The notes under the pieces: generated by a model
The model's database searches: none
Seen by the model: the letters and a program-made list of their open reading frames with translations, nothing else
What the model was told of the DNA's origin: nothing
Made by a program: the position numbers and the translations under genes
Shown: one piece after another, positions 63,557 to 64,000 of the stretch
How the letters are laid out: each line of letters opens with the position of its first letter
How positions within the stretch are numbered: position 1 is the first letter of the stretch
Assembly: GCA_010206225.2 (NCBI GenBank)
Contig: VIQU02000003.1
Coordinates: 96,024-160,023, forward strand
From: Lachnospiraceae bacterium MD308
GTDB lineage: Bacteria; Bacillota; Clostridia; Lachnospirales; Lachnospiraceae
Length of the DNA stretch: 64,000 bases
Direction of reading: 5' to 3'

Positions 63557-63763
63557 TTCTTATCACCTCATTCGTTACTAGAGCGGTCTCGGAAACTCTG
63601 AAGTATCCATATTTCCGCTCTTTTTTATTGTTTTATTTTTGGGTTTCACCTCATTATTTCTGCACATTTTTTGAATAAATTTTCAAAAAAGGGTTGACAA
63701 GCGCCCCAAAATCGGGGGCTTCGCCCTTCGTTAAAAGAAATTCTTTTTTCGGAGGTGCCAACC

Positions 63764-64000
63764 ATGCTGAAACATTGGGATTCCCACGCTGAATACCAAC
63801 ATTTTATTTCTGAAGCTGTGGCTTTATTAAATCCTTCACAGCTTAAAAAACTTTATTCCATGTCTGATTCCTGGAACCTCTCCTGACCATCTCCCGCCTC
63901 TCGGCTCTTATTTTGACTTTATCAACCGCCTCTGGCTCTGTAATCCAGAGTTCGAAAAGCTGGGACGCAAGGTTCTTTTCCCCCCTGATAAGAATAAAAA
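63764..64000 (+). mobile_element. 5' part of a frameshifted insertion-sequence transposase
   Basis: From ATG 63764 (GGAGGTGCC before it) the frame encodes MLKHWDSHAEYQHFISEAV and continues for 40 codons to a TGA at 63884. In the next frame the text continues PPLGSYFDFINRLWLCNPEFEK to the window edge, which resembles the N-terminal part of an IS transposase. A one-base change therefore disrupts the gene, unless it is recoded. The upstream 63557-63763 carries a TTGACA box at 63694, a GCCCC/GGGGC hairpin (63703-63719) and an AGAGCGG/CCGCTCT stem with T-run at 63580-63627, possibly the element's left end. The IS family is not certain. Confidence 0.6.

Noticed and set aside
1..64000. tRNA or rRNA genes
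   Set aside because: No gap holds a CCA-ended cloverleaf or rRNA-like stretch that I could recognise by eye.

Overview
The window looks like a chromosomal segment of a low-to-moderate-GC Firmicute, most likely a gut Lachnospiraceae (class Clostridia). The grounds are strong AGGAGG ribosome-binding sites, consensus TTGACA/TATAAT promoters, two carbohydrate ABC transporters of the LplB/YtcP and MsmEFG types, a YesL (DUF624) companion protein, an anaerobic cobalt chelatase (CbiK), and HPr kinase next to a ROK glucokinase. No rRNA, tRNA, CRISPR array or prophage was seen. The species was not identified.

Layout. (1) 1-5621: a carbohydrate uptake locus (solute-binding lipoprotein cut by the left edge, two permeases) divergent from a LacI-type regulator, a YesL-like membrane protein and an unknown anchored protein. 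(2) 5647-11083: trkA-trkH potassium uptake, a large membrane-anchored protein of unknown function and an AEC transporter. (3) 11207-17114: an EF-G paralogue, then divergent tyrA-aroA (aromatic amino acids) and a convergent threonine aldolase. (4) 17150-28339: tetrapyrrole and cobalt genes. hemB, cobA-hemD, hemC and a siroheme synthase N-domain lie on the minus strand, interrupted by thioesterase, S51 peptidase, XRE regulator and alkD-like genes. Divergent from them, a cobalamin riboswitch with its terminator controls cbiMNQO-cbiK. (5) 28368-41552: housekeeping genes (isochorismatase-like, YigZ, PBP1A, ROK kinase, hprK, uvrC, ftsH, DUF1846, pyrG). (6) 41577-47109: an alpha-galactoside locus with an AraC regulator, msmEFG transporter (msmE carries a one-base frameshift), a small zinc-ribbon protein and a GH27 alpha-galactosidase. 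(7) 47301-57545: a long minus-strand series with LspA-like, coiled-coil and subtilisin-like proteins, then ClpX, LigA, RluB and a cell-surface acylation set (DHHW protein, MBOAT, SGNH-like). (8) 57664-63556: a DUF5721-like protein, a C39-like peptidase, a three-gene cluster of two esterases and an ATP-grasp enzyme, dtd and an EamA transporter. The right edge holds the frameshifted start of a transposase.

How the parts fit. The two sugar loci bring in oligosaccharides; GH27 would release galactose, while the ROK kinase and HPr kinase belong to sugar phosphorylation and carbon-catabolite control. The tetrapyrrole genes lead from 5-aminolevulinate to uroporphyrinogen III and precorrin-2/sirohydrochlorin, into which CbiK can insert cobalt supplied by CbiMNQO. 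hemA and hemL are not in the window.

The least explained parts are the esterase/esterase/ATP-grasp cluster, an SGNH-fold protein lacking both catalytic Ser and His beside MBOAT and DHHW genes, a ClpX without its RKH loop overlapping a LigA with an altered motif, an orphan terminator in the EF-G/tyrA gap, and a 10-bp site shared by both alpha-galactoside promoters.
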